A model generated the notes under the pieces. The model made no database searches, was not told the origin of the DNA, and saw nothing but the letters and a program-made list of their open reading frames with translations. 64,000 nt of DNA, taken from Mesorhizobium sp. M2E.F.Ca.ET.219.01.1.1 (lineage in GTDB: Bacteria; Pseudomonadota; Alphaproteobacteria; Rhizobiales; Rhizobiaceae). The stretch covers positions 186,001 through 250,000 of the forward strand of contig NZ_SADT02000002.1 in the NCBI RefSeq assembly GCF_004016445.2, read 5' to 3'. The translations under genes and the position numbers were made by a program. Positions 25,718 to 34,391 of this stretch are shown in pieces (position 1 is the stretch's first letter; each line of letters opens with the position of its first letter).

Positions 25718-26998
25718 ATGTCCGGAAGTTTATCGAGACGCAAATTCCTGGCCGCGAGCGCAGCGGTGACGGCCGGCTCGCTTGCCGCGCCGTGGGTTGC
25801 CAGGGCGGACGCCCAAGAGATCACCGCCTTGCTGATCACCGGCGGCCCGCTCTATCCCAAATATTGGGAGAAGATCGTTCAGGATTTCACCGCCAAGACC
25901 GGCATCAAGGTTCGCTACGACCTCCTGGAATTCACGCCCTTGACGGCGAAAGTGGTCACGCTGAGCGCGGCGCGGTCGAGTCAGTACGACGTCTACAGCA
26001 CCCACACGGCGCAGATCGATTCCTACTTCAACCATTTCGCGCCGCTGAACAGCTATTTCAGCGACTCCGAACTGGCGGACTTCTATCCCGTCGCGGTCAA
26101 ATATTTGCGCGATCCCAAGACCGGAAATCTGGCGGCGATTCCGCGCAACATGGATGCGCGCGTTCAGTATTATCGCAGCGACATCTACCAGGAAAAAGGC
26201 CTGAAGCCGGCCGAGACCTGGGAAGAACTGGTCGATGTCGGCCTGAAACTCACCGGCAACGGTCACTATGGCCTTGTCGTGCCGGGGCAGGGCGATCCTG
26301 CCCAGCGCACCTTCAGCGACCTGCTTTGGCAGGCTGGCGGCGACTGGGTCGACCAGGCCAACAAGCCGGCCTTCAATTCCGAAGCCGGCATCAAGGCGCT
26401 CACCTTCTATCGCGATCTGATCCAGAAGCACAAAATCGTGCCGCCCGACGCAGTTGGCTATCAGTGGAACGAGAACTCGACCGAATTCTCGTCCGGCACG
26501 GTCTATGCCACTTTCGATTGGCCGGGCGCCTTCGCCACCCTGTCCAATCCGGAAACCTCGCGCGTCGTCGGCAAATGGTCGACAGCGCCCTATGTGCGGG
26601 ACAAAGCGGCGATCTCATGCGCCATCTCCCATGCCATGGCGCTGAACGGCCAGTCCGGACGCAAGGAAGCCGCCGTCGAGTTTATCAAATACACGGTCAG
26701 TACCGACGCCCAGCGGCTGCAGTTCGACCAGTTCACCAACTTTCCGAGCAGCCAGAGCCTGGCCAAGGAAGTGATCGCCGCGGCGAAGGGCCCGCAGGCG
26801 GCTTGGCTGCAGCAGCTGGAGACGACGATCGCCAACGGCAAGGAATGGCCGAAGCTTGCCGGCTTCTCGAAGGTCTGCACCTTGATGTTCTCGGCCATCG
26901 AGCAAGCCCTGTCCGACCAGGCTTCACCCGCCGACTCACTCAATCAGGCGGCGACCGAGGCGGAGGACATCATGCGCCGGGCCGGAGCTTACGACTGA
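25718..26998 (+). CDS. Carbohydrate ABC importer substrate-binding protein (Tat-exported)
   Basis: 426 residues from the ATG at 25718, 8 bases after AGGAGG; an in-frame GTG three bases earlier is possible. The leader carries SRRKFLAASAAVTAGSLAAPWVARA, cited here for its twin-arginine SRRKFL and Ala-rich h-region, so Tat export is predicted. The mature part is a family 1 type II binding fold (FTAKTGIKVRYDLLEFTPL). It begins the second CUT1 importer operon. Export of a folded binding protein by Tat is less common and differs from the Sec-type partner at 14481. Confidence 0.87.
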   Translation: MSGSLSRRKFLAASAAVTAGSLAAPWVARADAQEITALLITGGPLYPKYWEKIVQDFTAKTGIKVRYDLLEFTPLTAKVVTLSAARSSQYDVYSTHTAQIDSYFNHFAPLNSYFSDSELADFYPVAVKYLRDPKTGNLAAIPRNMDARVQYYRSDIYQEKGLKPAETWEELVDVGLKLTGNGHYGLVVPGQGDPAQRTFSDLLWQAGGDWVDQANKPAFNSEAGIKALTFYRDLIQKHKIVPPDAVGYQWNENSTEFSSGTVYATFDWPGAFATLSNPETSRVVGKWSTAPYVRDKAAISCAISHAMALNGQSGRKEAAVEFIKYTVSTDAQRLQFDQFTNFPSSQSLAKEVIAAAKGPQAAWLQQLETTIANGKEWPKLAGFSKVCTLMFSAIEQALSDQASPADSLNQAATEAEDIMRRAGAYD

Positions 26999-27000
26999 GC

Positions 27001-27924
27001 ATGGCGCCCGCTGCGCAGGCTCCGGTGTTGGGGCGCCGGCGGCGTTCGCCGCTGCCCTACACCTGGCAGAGAGGATACCTGCTGGCGAGCCCGGCGCTTC
27101 TAGTCATGCTGGCCATCCTCATCTATCCGCTCGGCTACTCCTTCATCATGAGCTTCTTCCGCTGGGACCTGAGCGGCTCGGCGCCATTCATCGGGACGGG
27201 AAACTACACCGACGAGCTCTTCGGCCGCCAGTTCAACCAGGCGCTGCGAAACCAGACCATTTTCAGCGTCGTTTCCATCACGATCGAAGTTGTGGCCGGC
27301 ATGGCGATCGCGCTGCTCGTCAACGGCAAACTGCGCGGCATGCGCCTTGCGCGCACCTTGCTCCTGGTCCCGCCGATGATCGCGCCCGCCGTCGTCGGGC
27401 TGAACTTCCGCTGGCTGTTCAACACACAGTACGGGTTGGTCGACGCGCTGCTGCGCATGTTCAACCTGCCCGACATTCCCTGGCTCAACCATCCGGCCTG
27501 GGCGCTCGTCTCGGTGATTATCGCCGATGTCTGGCAGAACACGCCGCTGATGGTGCTCCTGTTCCTTGCCGGCCTGCAATCCTTGCCGCAGGAGCCGCTC
27601 GAGGCGGCTACCGTGGACGGCGCCACGCCATGGCAGCGCTTCTGGCATATTGTGCTGCCGTTGATGCGTCCGGTCATCATGATCGCGCTGATGCTGCGCA
27701 TCATCGACACGTTCCGCACCTTCGACGTCGTCTGGCTGATGACGCAAGGCGGCCCGGGCGGTGCCACCAACCTGCTCACGGTCTATTCCTATCTGCTGGC
27801 GTTTCAGGCGGTGGATTTCGGACACGCGGCGGCGGTCTCCTACATCGCGCTGGGCATGTCGCTGTTCGTGCTCGGCCTGCTCTACGGGGTGCCGTGGCTC
27901 GTTGCGAAACGGAGGGCGATATGA
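27001..27924 (+). CDS. Carbohydrate ABC importer permease (MalF-type)
   Basis: 307 residues from the ATG at 27001, two bases after the binding-protein stop. There are six membrane spans after a short basic arm, with the EAA loop PLEAATVDGATPWQRFWHIVLPL. The junctions with both neighbours are tight, with ATGA at 27921. It forms the CUT1 channel with the MalG-type subunit. Confidence 0.9.
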   Translation: MAPAAQAPVLGRRRRSPLPYTWQRGYLLASPALLVMLAILIYPLGYSFIMSFFRWDLSGSAPFIGTGNYTDELFGRQFNQALRNQTIFSVVSITIEVVAGMAIALLVNGKLRGMRLARTLLLVPPMIAPAVVGLNFRWLFNTQYGLVDALLRMFNLPDIPWLNHPAWALVSVIIADVWQNTPLMVLLFLAGLQSLPQEPLEAATVDGATPWQRFWHIVLPLMRPVIMIALMLRIIDTFRTFDVVWLMTQGGPGGATNLLTVYSYLLAFQAVDFGHAAAVSYIALGMSLFVLGLLYGVPWLVAKRRAI

Positions 27925-28799
27925 CCGAGGCCGTCATTGTCGGCGCACGTCCCATGCCAAAGCGCCGGCGCCGCCGGCTCACGGCGGGGATCGCCAGTCA
28001 GTATTTGGCGCTGGTCGTGACCGTCGCGCTCACCGTCTTCCCACTGGTTTGGCTGTTCCTGACCTCGATCCGCAGCTCGGCCGACATCTTCTCGGTTCCG
28101 GTGCATATCATCCCCGAGACCGCGACGCTGACGCAGTATGTCGCGGTCTTCGCCCAGTACGACACCATGGGCTATGTCTGGAACACCGTCATCGTCTCGG
28201 TGGCGACAGTCATCCTTGTCCATCTGCTGGCCATACCCTGCGCCTATGCGCTGTCGCGCTTCAGGATACCGGGCGCCATGCTGATCTTCGGGCTGCTTTT
28301 GATCATGCGCATGATCCCGGTCATCGCGCTGGCGATTCCGCTCTTCGCGGTGTTCGCCGCTTTGGGCCTGCTCGACACCGTCTGGGCGCTGATCCTCAGC
28401 CATACCGCAGCCAAGCTGCCGGTCGCCATCTGGCTGCTTCTGGGCTTCATCCAGGATGTGCCGAAAGAGATCGAGGAGGCGGCCCAGTCGGATGGCGCCG
28501 GCACCGTGCGTACGCTGGTCCAGATCGTGGCGCCGCTGATTGCGCCCGGCATCGGCGCCAGCGCCGTGATCACCTTCCTCTTCACCTGGAACGACCTCTT
28601 GCTCGCCTTGACCCTGACCTCGAGCAAGGCCGCGCAGACGCTGCCCGTCGGCCTCACCAATTTCGTCTCGCAGTACGGCATCGACTGGGGCGCCATGTCG
28701 GCCGCGGGCGTGCTCATGGTCATCCCGACTTTGGTGTTCGTCTGGTTCGCCCAGGGGCTGCTGGTCAAAGGCCTGACCACCGGGGCCGTTCGCGGCTGA
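27921..28799 (+). CDS. Carbohydrate ABC importer permease (MalG-type)
   Basis: 292 residues. The cytoplasmic N-terminus is strongly basic (KRRRRRL), and six spans follow, with EAA loop EIEEAAQSDGAGTVRTLVQIVAPL. Its ATG overlaps the MalF-type stop. The C-terminus ends VKGLTTGAVRG, the usual MalG tail that docks on the ATPase. It is followed 86 bp later by the second RraA-like gene. Confidence 0.9.
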   Translation: MTEAVIVGARPMPKRRRRRLTAGIASQYLALVVTVALTVFPLVWLFLTSIRSSADIFSVPVHIIPETATLTQYVAVFAQYDTMGYVWNTVIVSVATVILVHLLAIPCAYALSRFRIPGAMLIFGLLLIMRMIPVIALAIPLFAVFAALGLLDTVWALILSHTAAKLPVAIWLLLGFIQDVPKEIEEAAQSDGAGTVRTLVQIVAPLIAPGIGASAVITFLFTWNDLLLALTLTSSKAAQTLPVGLTNFVSQYGIDWGAMSAAGVLMVIPTLVFVWFAQGLLVKGLTTGAVRG

Positions 28800-28885
28800 A
28801 GGGCGGATGGGCTTCGACGACGGTTGAACGCAACTGAGTGACGATTGGCGAGGTTGGCACCTCGCCGCGCATTGGAGGAAACGGA

Positions 28886-29641
28886 ATGGAAGCTGACCAG
28901 ATACCGGCGATAGAGGACATTTCCCGGCCGCCACGAGAACTGGTCGACGCGCTGGCGGCGATCGGTTCGGCGACACTGGCCAGCGAGCTTTATCACAAGA
29001 TGGGCATTCGCGATCCGCAGATCCGTGGGCCTCGCCCATTGCGTTCTGGCAGCACGGCAGCAGGGCCGGCGCTCACGCTCCAATGCATGCCGAAGCGCGA
29101 GGATCTGTACAACGAGACGGAGTATGAGGAGCCGGAGCGGCAACTGCACCGGCACGTCCTTTATCCCACCAAGCCGGGCGACATGGTGGTGGTCGATGCC
29201 CGCGGCGATATGGGCAGCGGCATCTTCGGCGAGATGATGCTGACCTATTTCGCCGGGCGGGGCGGCGCCGGCGTCGTCGTCGACGGCTGCATTCGCGATT
29301 CCGCTCAGGCGGCGGCGCTCGATATCGGCATCTGGGTGAGGGGCGTCACGCCGAATTTCCACGCCCAGACCAACATCGTCCCCTTCGCCGTCAACGTTCC
29401 CATCGCCTGCTCGAACGTGCTGGTCATCCCCGGCGACATCATCGTCGCCGACGACGATGGTGTGGTCGTCGTGCCGGTCGCCCTTGCCCCCAGCCTGGTC
29501 GAGCTCGCCGGCGCGCATGTCGAGTGGGAGGAATTTTCTCGCTCGCGGCTCGCGCAAGGCGGAGACCTGCGGAAATATTATCCGTTGAGCCCCGAGGGCG
29601 AGGCCGAATACCGCGCATGGCGGCAGGCCCAGGGAAAATGA
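28886..29641 (+). CDS. RraA-like aldolase/decarboxylase (second copy)
   Basis: 251 residues from the ATG at 28886, which follows GGAGG by 7 bases. The core is VVVDARGDMGSGIFGEMM, GRGGAGVVVDGCIRD (Arg-Asp active site) and PGDIIVADDDGVVVVP. It aligns along its whole length with the protein at 9493-10227, including LHRHVLY and the EWEEFSR tail, so the two are paralogues. Here it lies inside an importer operon between MalG and the ATPase. Likely role is cleavage of a 2-keto-3-(deoxy) sugar acid to pyruvate and an aldehyde. Confidence 0.8.
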   Translation: MEADQIPAIEDISRPPRELVDALAAIGSATLASELYHKMGIRDPQIRGPRPLRSGSTAAGPALTLQCMPKREDLYNETEYEEPERQLHRHVLYPTKPGDMVVVDARGDMGSGIFGEMMLTYFAGRGGAGVVVDGCIRDSAQAAALDIGIWVRGVTPNFHAQTNIVPFAVNVPIACSNVLVIPGDIIVADDDGVVVVPVALAPSLVELAGAHVEWEEFSRSRLAQGGDLRKYYPLSPEGEAEYRAWRQAQGK

Positions 29642-29667
29642 GCCGCGCCGGTACGGGAGAAGAATAG

Positions 29668-30744
29668 GTGTCCGCAATCGAGATAGAACAGCTCGGCAAG
29701 AGCTTCGGCGCGGTGGAAGTCCTGCGCAGCGTCAACATCGAGATCGCCAGCGGCGAGTTCGTGGTCCTGGTCGGCCCGTCGGGCTGCGGCAAGTCAACGC
29801 TGCTGCGCATCATCGCGGGGCTCGAAGAGCATACTACTGGCGAGATCCGCATCGGCGGGCGCGTCGTCGACGAGATGCCGGCCAAGTCGCGCGACATAGC
29901 CATGGTGTTCCAGAGCTACGCGCTCTATCCGCATATGAGCGTGGCCGACAATATGAGCTTCGCGCTTCGGCTGGCCAAGGTTCCCCGGGAGGAGATCGTC
30001 TCCAGGGTGAAGGCGGCTGCCGAAATCCTCGGTCTGCAGGACCTGCTCGGCCGCATGCCGCGTCAGCTGTCCGGCGGCCAGCGCCAGCGTGTCGCCATGG
30101 GCCGCGCGATCGTCCGCGCCCCCTCGGCCTTCCTGTTCGACGAGCCGCTCAGCAATCTCGACGCCAAGCTGCGCGTGAAGATGCGTGCCGAGATCAAGAA
30201 GCTGCACCAACGGCTCGGTCGCACCAGCATCTACGTCACGCATGACCAGACCGAGGCGATGACGCTCGCCGACCGCATCGTGGTCCTGAACAAGGGCCGC
30301 ATCGAACAGATCGGCACCCCGTCCGAACTCTACGAGAAACCGGCCAATCTGTTCGTCGCGGGCTTTATCGGTTCCCCGGAAATGAATCTCATCGAAGGTC
30401 GCGTCGACAACGGCGCGTTCGAAGCCGGTTCAGGCCTTCGCCTGCCCCTGCCCAAAGGGTTGCAGTTCCGCGGCGCACAAGAGGTGATTTACGGGATCCG
30501 TCCCCAGCACATCATCGTCGGGGGCGATCATGCGAGGGCAAGCGTCCAGGTGGTGGAGCCGACAGGGGAGGCTCAGGAGCTGACATTGAGGACAAGCGGG
30601 GTCGAGCTCGTGGCCGAAGTTCGGGATCACCAGCCGTTCAAGCCCGATCAAGAGGTTGGGTTGGAGGTACTGGTTTCGAAGGTCCACCTGTTCGACGCGC
30701 AAAGTGGCAAGAGGATAAATCAGGACGAGCGGGTTAGAGGGTAG
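29668..30744 (+). CDS. Carbohydrate ABC importer ATP-binding protein (UgpC/MsmK family)
   Basis: 358 residues from a GTG at 29668 with GGGAGAAG upstream. Walker A is GPSGCGKST, the signature LSGGQRQRVAMGRAIVRAP, Walker [12 protein letters not shown]. The C-terminal regulatory TOBE/OB part contains EPTGEAQELTLRTSG. It closes the operon SBP-MalF-MalG-RraA-ATPase. About 110 bp without a gene separate it from the convergent lyase gene; no clear T-run terminator is visible there. Confidence 0.9.
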   Translation: MSAIEIEQLGKSFGAVEVLRSVNIEIASGEFVVLVGPSGCGKSTLLRIIAGLEEHTTGEIRIGGRVVDEMPAKSRDIAMVFQSYALYPHMSVADNMSFALRLAKVPREEIVSRVKAAAEILGLQDLLGRMPRQLSGGQRQRVAMGRAIVRAPSAFLFDEPLSNLDAKLRVKMRAEIKKLHQRLGRTSIYVTHDQTEAMTLADRIVVLNKGRIEQIGTPSELYEKPANLFVAGFIGSPEMNLIEGRVDNGAFEAGSGLRLPLPKGLQFRGAQEVIYGIRPQHIIVGGDHARASVQVVEPTGEAQELTLRTSGVELVAEVRDHQPFKPDQEVGLEVLVSKVHLFDAQSGKRINQDERVRG

Positions 30745-30853
30745 GCGGAACTGCTCGCCCATGGAGCTGAAAACCTCCAGCTCCAGCCAGGCGCTCAACG
30801 TCGACGGTGGCATCTGCTACCACTGTCGCCTGTAGCGGGCTCTCGCAGGCACC

Positions 30854-32350
30854 CTACAGCCTCGGTCCTGCCACCATGCGCGCGACGCGCGCCATGTCGG
30901 CACTCATCTCGCGATCGTCGTCGAGCGGGGCGACGAGCGCCCGCACGGCTTCATAGCTGCGCCGCGGGCCTTCGCCCATGGAGTCCAGCACGCCACGCAG
31001 CTCCACGCCCGTCGCCGCGAAGATCAATTCCATCGCCACCAGATAGCGCAATCGCTCGATGATGCCTGCCGTCTTGGCTACCACGCGCGGCGCCATCGAC
31101 GACTGGTCCTCGACGCCGTCCGAGATCGCCAAGGGGCTGAGCGACATCGGATTGGCGAGGTGCCGGATCTCGGCCTCGAGTGCCGCGACCGGCTTCTGCA
31201 GTTCCGCGTATCCCTGGCGGCTGCCGCCCCTGGCCGACAGGAAGCGCGGCAGCTCCGCAACGGTCGGCGACATCAGCTTCATCGAGCGGTTGGCGGTGCC
31301 GACCGCGCAATGCGCCAGCGCCTGGCCGAGATTTTCCCAGGTCAGCGTGAAGGCCGTCAGGTCGAAATTGCCGTTGGAGACGACCCGCTCGGCCTCAGGC
31401 AGGATGACCGGATTGTCGCCGGAATGGCCAAGCTCGATCTCCGTCGCCAGCCTAGCCTGCTCATAGGCGTGGAGCAGGCCACCCCACACCTGCGGCACGC
31501 AGCGGAAGCTGAGCGGATCCTGCAGGCGCCGCGCGGCGTTGTCCTGCCACAGCCCGGAGCCTGAAAGCTCCGTTCGCAGCCGCGCGCCGATCTCCTGCTG
31601 GCCGAAGGCCGGACGCGCCGCAAGCGCATCCTCATCGATGGCCTTGAGCGACGCGCGGAAGGCTTCGTAGTTCAGCGCCACCGCCGCCAGGGACCAGTCG
31701 ATCAGGCACGCGATCTCCTCGAGCGCCAGGCATGCCGTTCCGGTCGAAAGGCTGTTGGCGACGATGATGGCGTGGCCGTCCTTTTCGCGCAGGTCGAGCG
31801 GTTCGAGCCCGGCGAGCTTCAGCGCCTCGGCCGACGGCATGATCCTGCCTTGATACTCGCTCTCGCCGTCGCCGCGAAGCGCCCGTGCCAGATGGCCGAG
31901 CGGCGCGAGATCCGCGGCGCCCACCGATCCCCAGCTCGGAATGACGGGATGGACGCCGGCGTTGAGCGCGGCGAGCAGGCCGAGCACCACGCCTTCCGAA
32001 GTGCCGGTGCCGCCCGCCGCCATGCCGCAGATGCGCGCGACCATCAGCGCCCGCACCGCCTCGGTCGGCAGCGACGGGCCGGCGCCCATCGAATGGCTGA
32101 GCGGAACGCTGTGCTGGAAGGCAATCAGGTCGGCCTCGGCGAGCGGCGTGTCGACGCAGGCGCCAAGTCCGGTGGTGACGCCGTAAAGCGGCTTGCCGAG
32201 CTGGGTGAGATGCTCGATCAGGGCGCGGCTTGCGCGGATGCGGCGCATAGCTTCCTCGCCGAGCACGAGCCGGGCATTGCGCCGCGCGATCTCGGCGACG
32301 TCTTCCGTGCTGAGCGGCTTGGCGTCGAGGACGATCACTCTGGCTGTCAT
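30854..32350 (-). CDS. Histidine/phenylalanine ammonia-lyase homologue lacking the MIO motif
   Basis: 498 residues, full length for the HAL/PAL family (PF00221). The family frame is intact: YGVTTGLG (Tyr56), Asn199, QDP-x-SFRCVPQV, GDNP near 311 and VEDQSSM with Glu414. However, the loop that should read GSVGASGDLAPL reads GSVGAADLAPL (residues 141-151). The Ala-Ser-Gly that cyclises to the MIO electrophile is therefore absent, with one residue deleted. The position of the catalytic Tyr280 of histidine ammonia-lyase is Leu280. Classical deamination is unlikely; another lyase, isomerase or binding role is possible. It has no close operon partner. Confidence 0.8.
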   Translation of the reverse strand: MTARVIVLDAKPLSTEDVAEIARRNARLVLGEEAMRRIRASRALIEHLTQLGKPLYGVTTGLGACVDTPLAEADLIAFQHSVPLSHSMGAGPSLPTEAVRALMVARICGMAAGGTGTSEGVVLGLLAALNAGVHPVIPSWGSVGAADLAPLGHLARALRGDGESEYQGRIMPSAEALKLAGLEPLDLREKDGHAIIVANSLSTGTACLALEEIACLIDWSLAAVALNYEAFRASLKAIDEDALAARPAFGQQEIGARLRTELSGSGLWQDNAARRLQDPLSFRCVPQVWGGLLHAYEQARLATEIELGHSGDNPVILPEAERVVSNGNFDLTAFTLTWENLGQALAHCAVGTANRSMKLMSPTVAELPRFLSARGGSRQGYAELQKPVAALEAEIRHLANPMSLSPLAISDGVEDQSSMAPRVVAKTAGIIERLRYLVAMELIFAATGVELRGVLDSMGEGPRRSYEAVRALVAPLDDDREMSADMARVARMVAGPRL

Positions 32351-32560
32351 CGGTCTATTCCTTGGGCCTCCGGGAATGGTGGCCGAACGAATGCAGGATA
32401 TCCGGCATCGGAGCCGGCCATTGTCGAAAATCCGCCGTCGCGATTGCCGTTATCTTTCTTCAGCTGGCTGTACGGCGCGAGAAATGCTCCATACGGGAAC
32501 TTTTGCGCCGCCAGCGATTTTGGATATGCTGCGAATCCAACTGCCGAAAGGTTGCCGTCG

Positions 32561-32851
32561 ATGATGAAGTACCTCGCCCTCTCTGCTCTCGTGCTGGTCA
32601 CGGCCGCCAGCATGTCCGCCTCGGCGGTCGCGGGCGAATGGCATCATCATCGCTACCATCGTCATCAGCCGCCGGTCGAGCATGAGCGCTACGTTCCGGC
32701 CAGTGATGATATCCTCTACCAGCTGTTCGGCGGTCCGCGCTATTACGACCAGCAGCTTTTCACAACCGCCGCGGGCGCCTGTTCCTACGACGGCGTCGGA
32801 CCGGACGCGAATGCGATAAACAAGATCAACGACCACCATTGCGGGAAGTAG
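32561..32851 (+). CDS. Small secreted His-rich protein
   Basis: 96 residues from the ATG at 32561 (a second ATG is 32564), with AAAGG 9 bases upstream. A Sec signal peptide (YLALSALVLVTAASMSASAVA) is followed by mature GEWHHHRYHRHQPP, which has seven His in about a dozen residues. A compact domain closes with two Cys (GACSYDG and DHHCGK) that could form a disulfide. The His cluster suggests metal binding in the periplasm. I do not recognise the family. The 210 bp before it hold the lyase promoter and nothing else clear. Confidence 0.6.
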   Translation: MMKYLALSALVLVTAASMSASAVAGEWHHHRYHRHQPPVEHERYVPASDDILYQLFGGPRYYDQQLFTTAAGACSYDGVGPDANAINKINDHHCGK

Positions 32852-32990
32852 CCGTCGTCCGCCACGCCTCGCCCTGCGATAGATAGCCTTCGACCATTTC
32901 ACTGCGTTCGCGGACGATTGATGCCGTCAGCAAGGGCTTGCGTTGGTCGCTGCTGGCGCCGAGGGAGGTTCGAACACATTCCTTCGAAAC

Positions 32991-33002
32991 ATTGTATACA
33001 AT
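32991..33002. promoter_or_regulatory. Perfect palindrome ATTGTATACAAT, GntR-type operator
   Basis: A 12-bp perfect palindrome with the TTGTATACAA core recognised by many FCD-type GntR regulators. It sits 106 bp before the binding-protein start in a 256-bp gap, and a TTGACA follows at 33017-33022. The gntR gene at the end of the same operon (38544) is the probable binder. The rest of the gap (32852-33107) shows no gene. Confidence 0.6.
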
Positions 33003-33107
33003 ACCTAAGAAAGATGTTGACAATCCGCCCTAGGCAGTTTCCCTTAACGCCATCCGCGCAGCCTATGAGCAAAACACAAAGCGCGATAACCAAGGGGAAC
33101 TGCCAAT

Positions 33108-34310
33108 ATGATCAACCGTCGCTCGACTCTGAAATCCATGGCGCTCGGCGCCGTCTCGACCCTGGCCATTGCCGCTGTCGGCATTGCGTCCGCGCAGGCC
33201 GAAAACAAGGAACTGAAAATCGGCTTTGTCGGCGTCACCAGTGGCCCGGCCGCCGCCTGGGGCACCTCGAACGTGCGCTCGATGCAGACGCGCGCCGCCT
33301 GGCTCAACGAGACCGGCGGCGTCAAGATCGGCAACGACACCTACAACATCAACATCGTCACCTTCGACGATCAGAAGGACCCCAAGCGCGCCATCGCCGG
33401 CATGGAGAAAATGGCGCAGGAAGGCATCCACTATGTCGTCGGCCCGAATGTCGATGACGGCGCCGCCGCGGTGCGCCCCGTCGCCGAGGCCAACGGCATC
33501 ATCTATTTCCCCTACGCCTTCCCCAAGGCGCTCTATCAGAAGCCGGCTTCCAATGCCGTGCTGGGCATGATCGCCAACTATCAGTCCGGCCCAGCGATCT
33601 ACAAATATCTCAAGGAAAACAAGGGCGTGAAGAAGATCGCCTTTGTTGCGGCGAATGAATCCGACCCGCTCAGCCAGCGCGACTCCGGTGTCGAGGCGGC
33701 AAAGGCTCTCGGCCTGGAAGTCGTCGCCCAGAACGACACCTACCAGAACGACACGCGCGACTTCACCCCGGTGCTGACACCGATCGTTGCCTTGAAGCCC
33801 GACCTGCTCGTCCTGTCGGGCGTAGCACCCGCCAACGCGCCGCTGCTCATCCGCGCCGCCCGCGAGCTCGGCTATGAAGGCCTGATCTCGACGGAAACCG
33901 CGCAGGACGCCAAGGTGCTGGAAGAGGGCGCCGGCGAATATGCCAACGGCTTCATCTCCGTCGGCGGCGCCTCCACGCCGGAGATCGCATCGGACGAGAT
34001 GAAGGAATTCGTCACCCGCTACACCAAGATGTTCGGCGAATACAACGACGAGTCCAACACCAAGGTCTATGCGCTGGAATACATCCTCGACACGCTGAAG
34101 GCCAATCCGGCGGCCATCAACGACGTAGCGGAATTCAAGAAGACCATGGACAGCTTCTCGGCGCCCAATCCCTTCCTGAAGGGCGACGCGAAGCTGAGCT
34201 ATGTCGGCGCGACGTCGTTCGGCCAGAAGCGCCAGCTCTCGGTGCCGATGGTGGTCAACGAATACAAGGACGGCGCTTTCCAGACCCTGTTCGTCGGCTC
34301 CGTCGACTAG
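33108..34310 (+). CDS. ABC importer substrate-binding protein (Liv/amide type)
   Basis: 400 residues. The signal peptide ends near AIAAVGIASAQA (about residue 31), and a type I periplasmic-binding fold follows: ELKIGFVGVTSGPAAAWG at the start and DDQKDPKRAIAGMEKM in lobe I. It begins an operon with two permeases, two ATPases, a hydantoin/Asp-Glu racemase and gntR. The racemase suggests an amino acid, hydantoin or malonate-like chiral substrate (inference). Confidence 0.88.
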   Translation: MINRRSTLKSMALGAVSTLAIAAVGIASAQAENKELKIGFVGVTSGPAAAWGTSNVRSMQTRAAWLNETGGVKIGNDTYNINIVTFDDQKDPKRAIAGMEKMAQEGIHYVVGPNVDDGAAAVRPVAEANGIIYFPYAFPKALYQKPASNAVLGMIANYQSGPAIYKYLKENKGVKKIAFVAANESDPLSQRDSGVEAAKALGLEVVAQNDTYQNDTRDFTPVLTPIVALKPDLLVLSGVAPANAPLLIRAARELGYEGLISTETAQDAKVLEEGAGEYANGFISVGGASTPEIASDEMKEFVTRYTKMFGEYNDESNTKVYALEYILDTLKANPAAINDVAEFKKTMDSFSAPNPFLKGDAKLSYVGATSFGQKRQLSVPMVVNEYKDGAFQTLFVGSVD

Positions 34311-34314
34311 CATT

Positions 34315-34387
34315 ACCTTCGAGCGTATTTCCTCAAGCTTGCCGCGGGGTCCGGTCGATAGGCCGGACCCGGCGGAAGATCGAAGGT
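34315..34387 (+). promoter_or_regulatory. Nested hairpin that pairs the livH-like ribosome-binding site
   Basis: An outer stem ACCTTCGA (34315-34322) with TCGAAGGT (34380-34387) encloses an inner stem GGGTCCGG (34347-34354) with CCGGACCC (34363-34370). The outer 3' arm contains GAAGG, the ribosome-binding site of the permease ATG at 34392. Folding would both protect the binding-protein mRNA and limit permease translation. This is read by eye; no folding energy was computed. Confidence 0.55.
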
Positions 34388-34391
34388 ATCC

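Noticed and set aside
25424..25839. Two short leftward open frames before the second importer operon
   Set aside because: They overlap the AT-rich operator region and the binding-protein gene, lack ribosome-binding sites and show no domain pattern.
30745..30853. Possible terminator between the ATPase and the lyase genes
   Set aside because: Only short imperfect dyads and no T-run; not enough to call.
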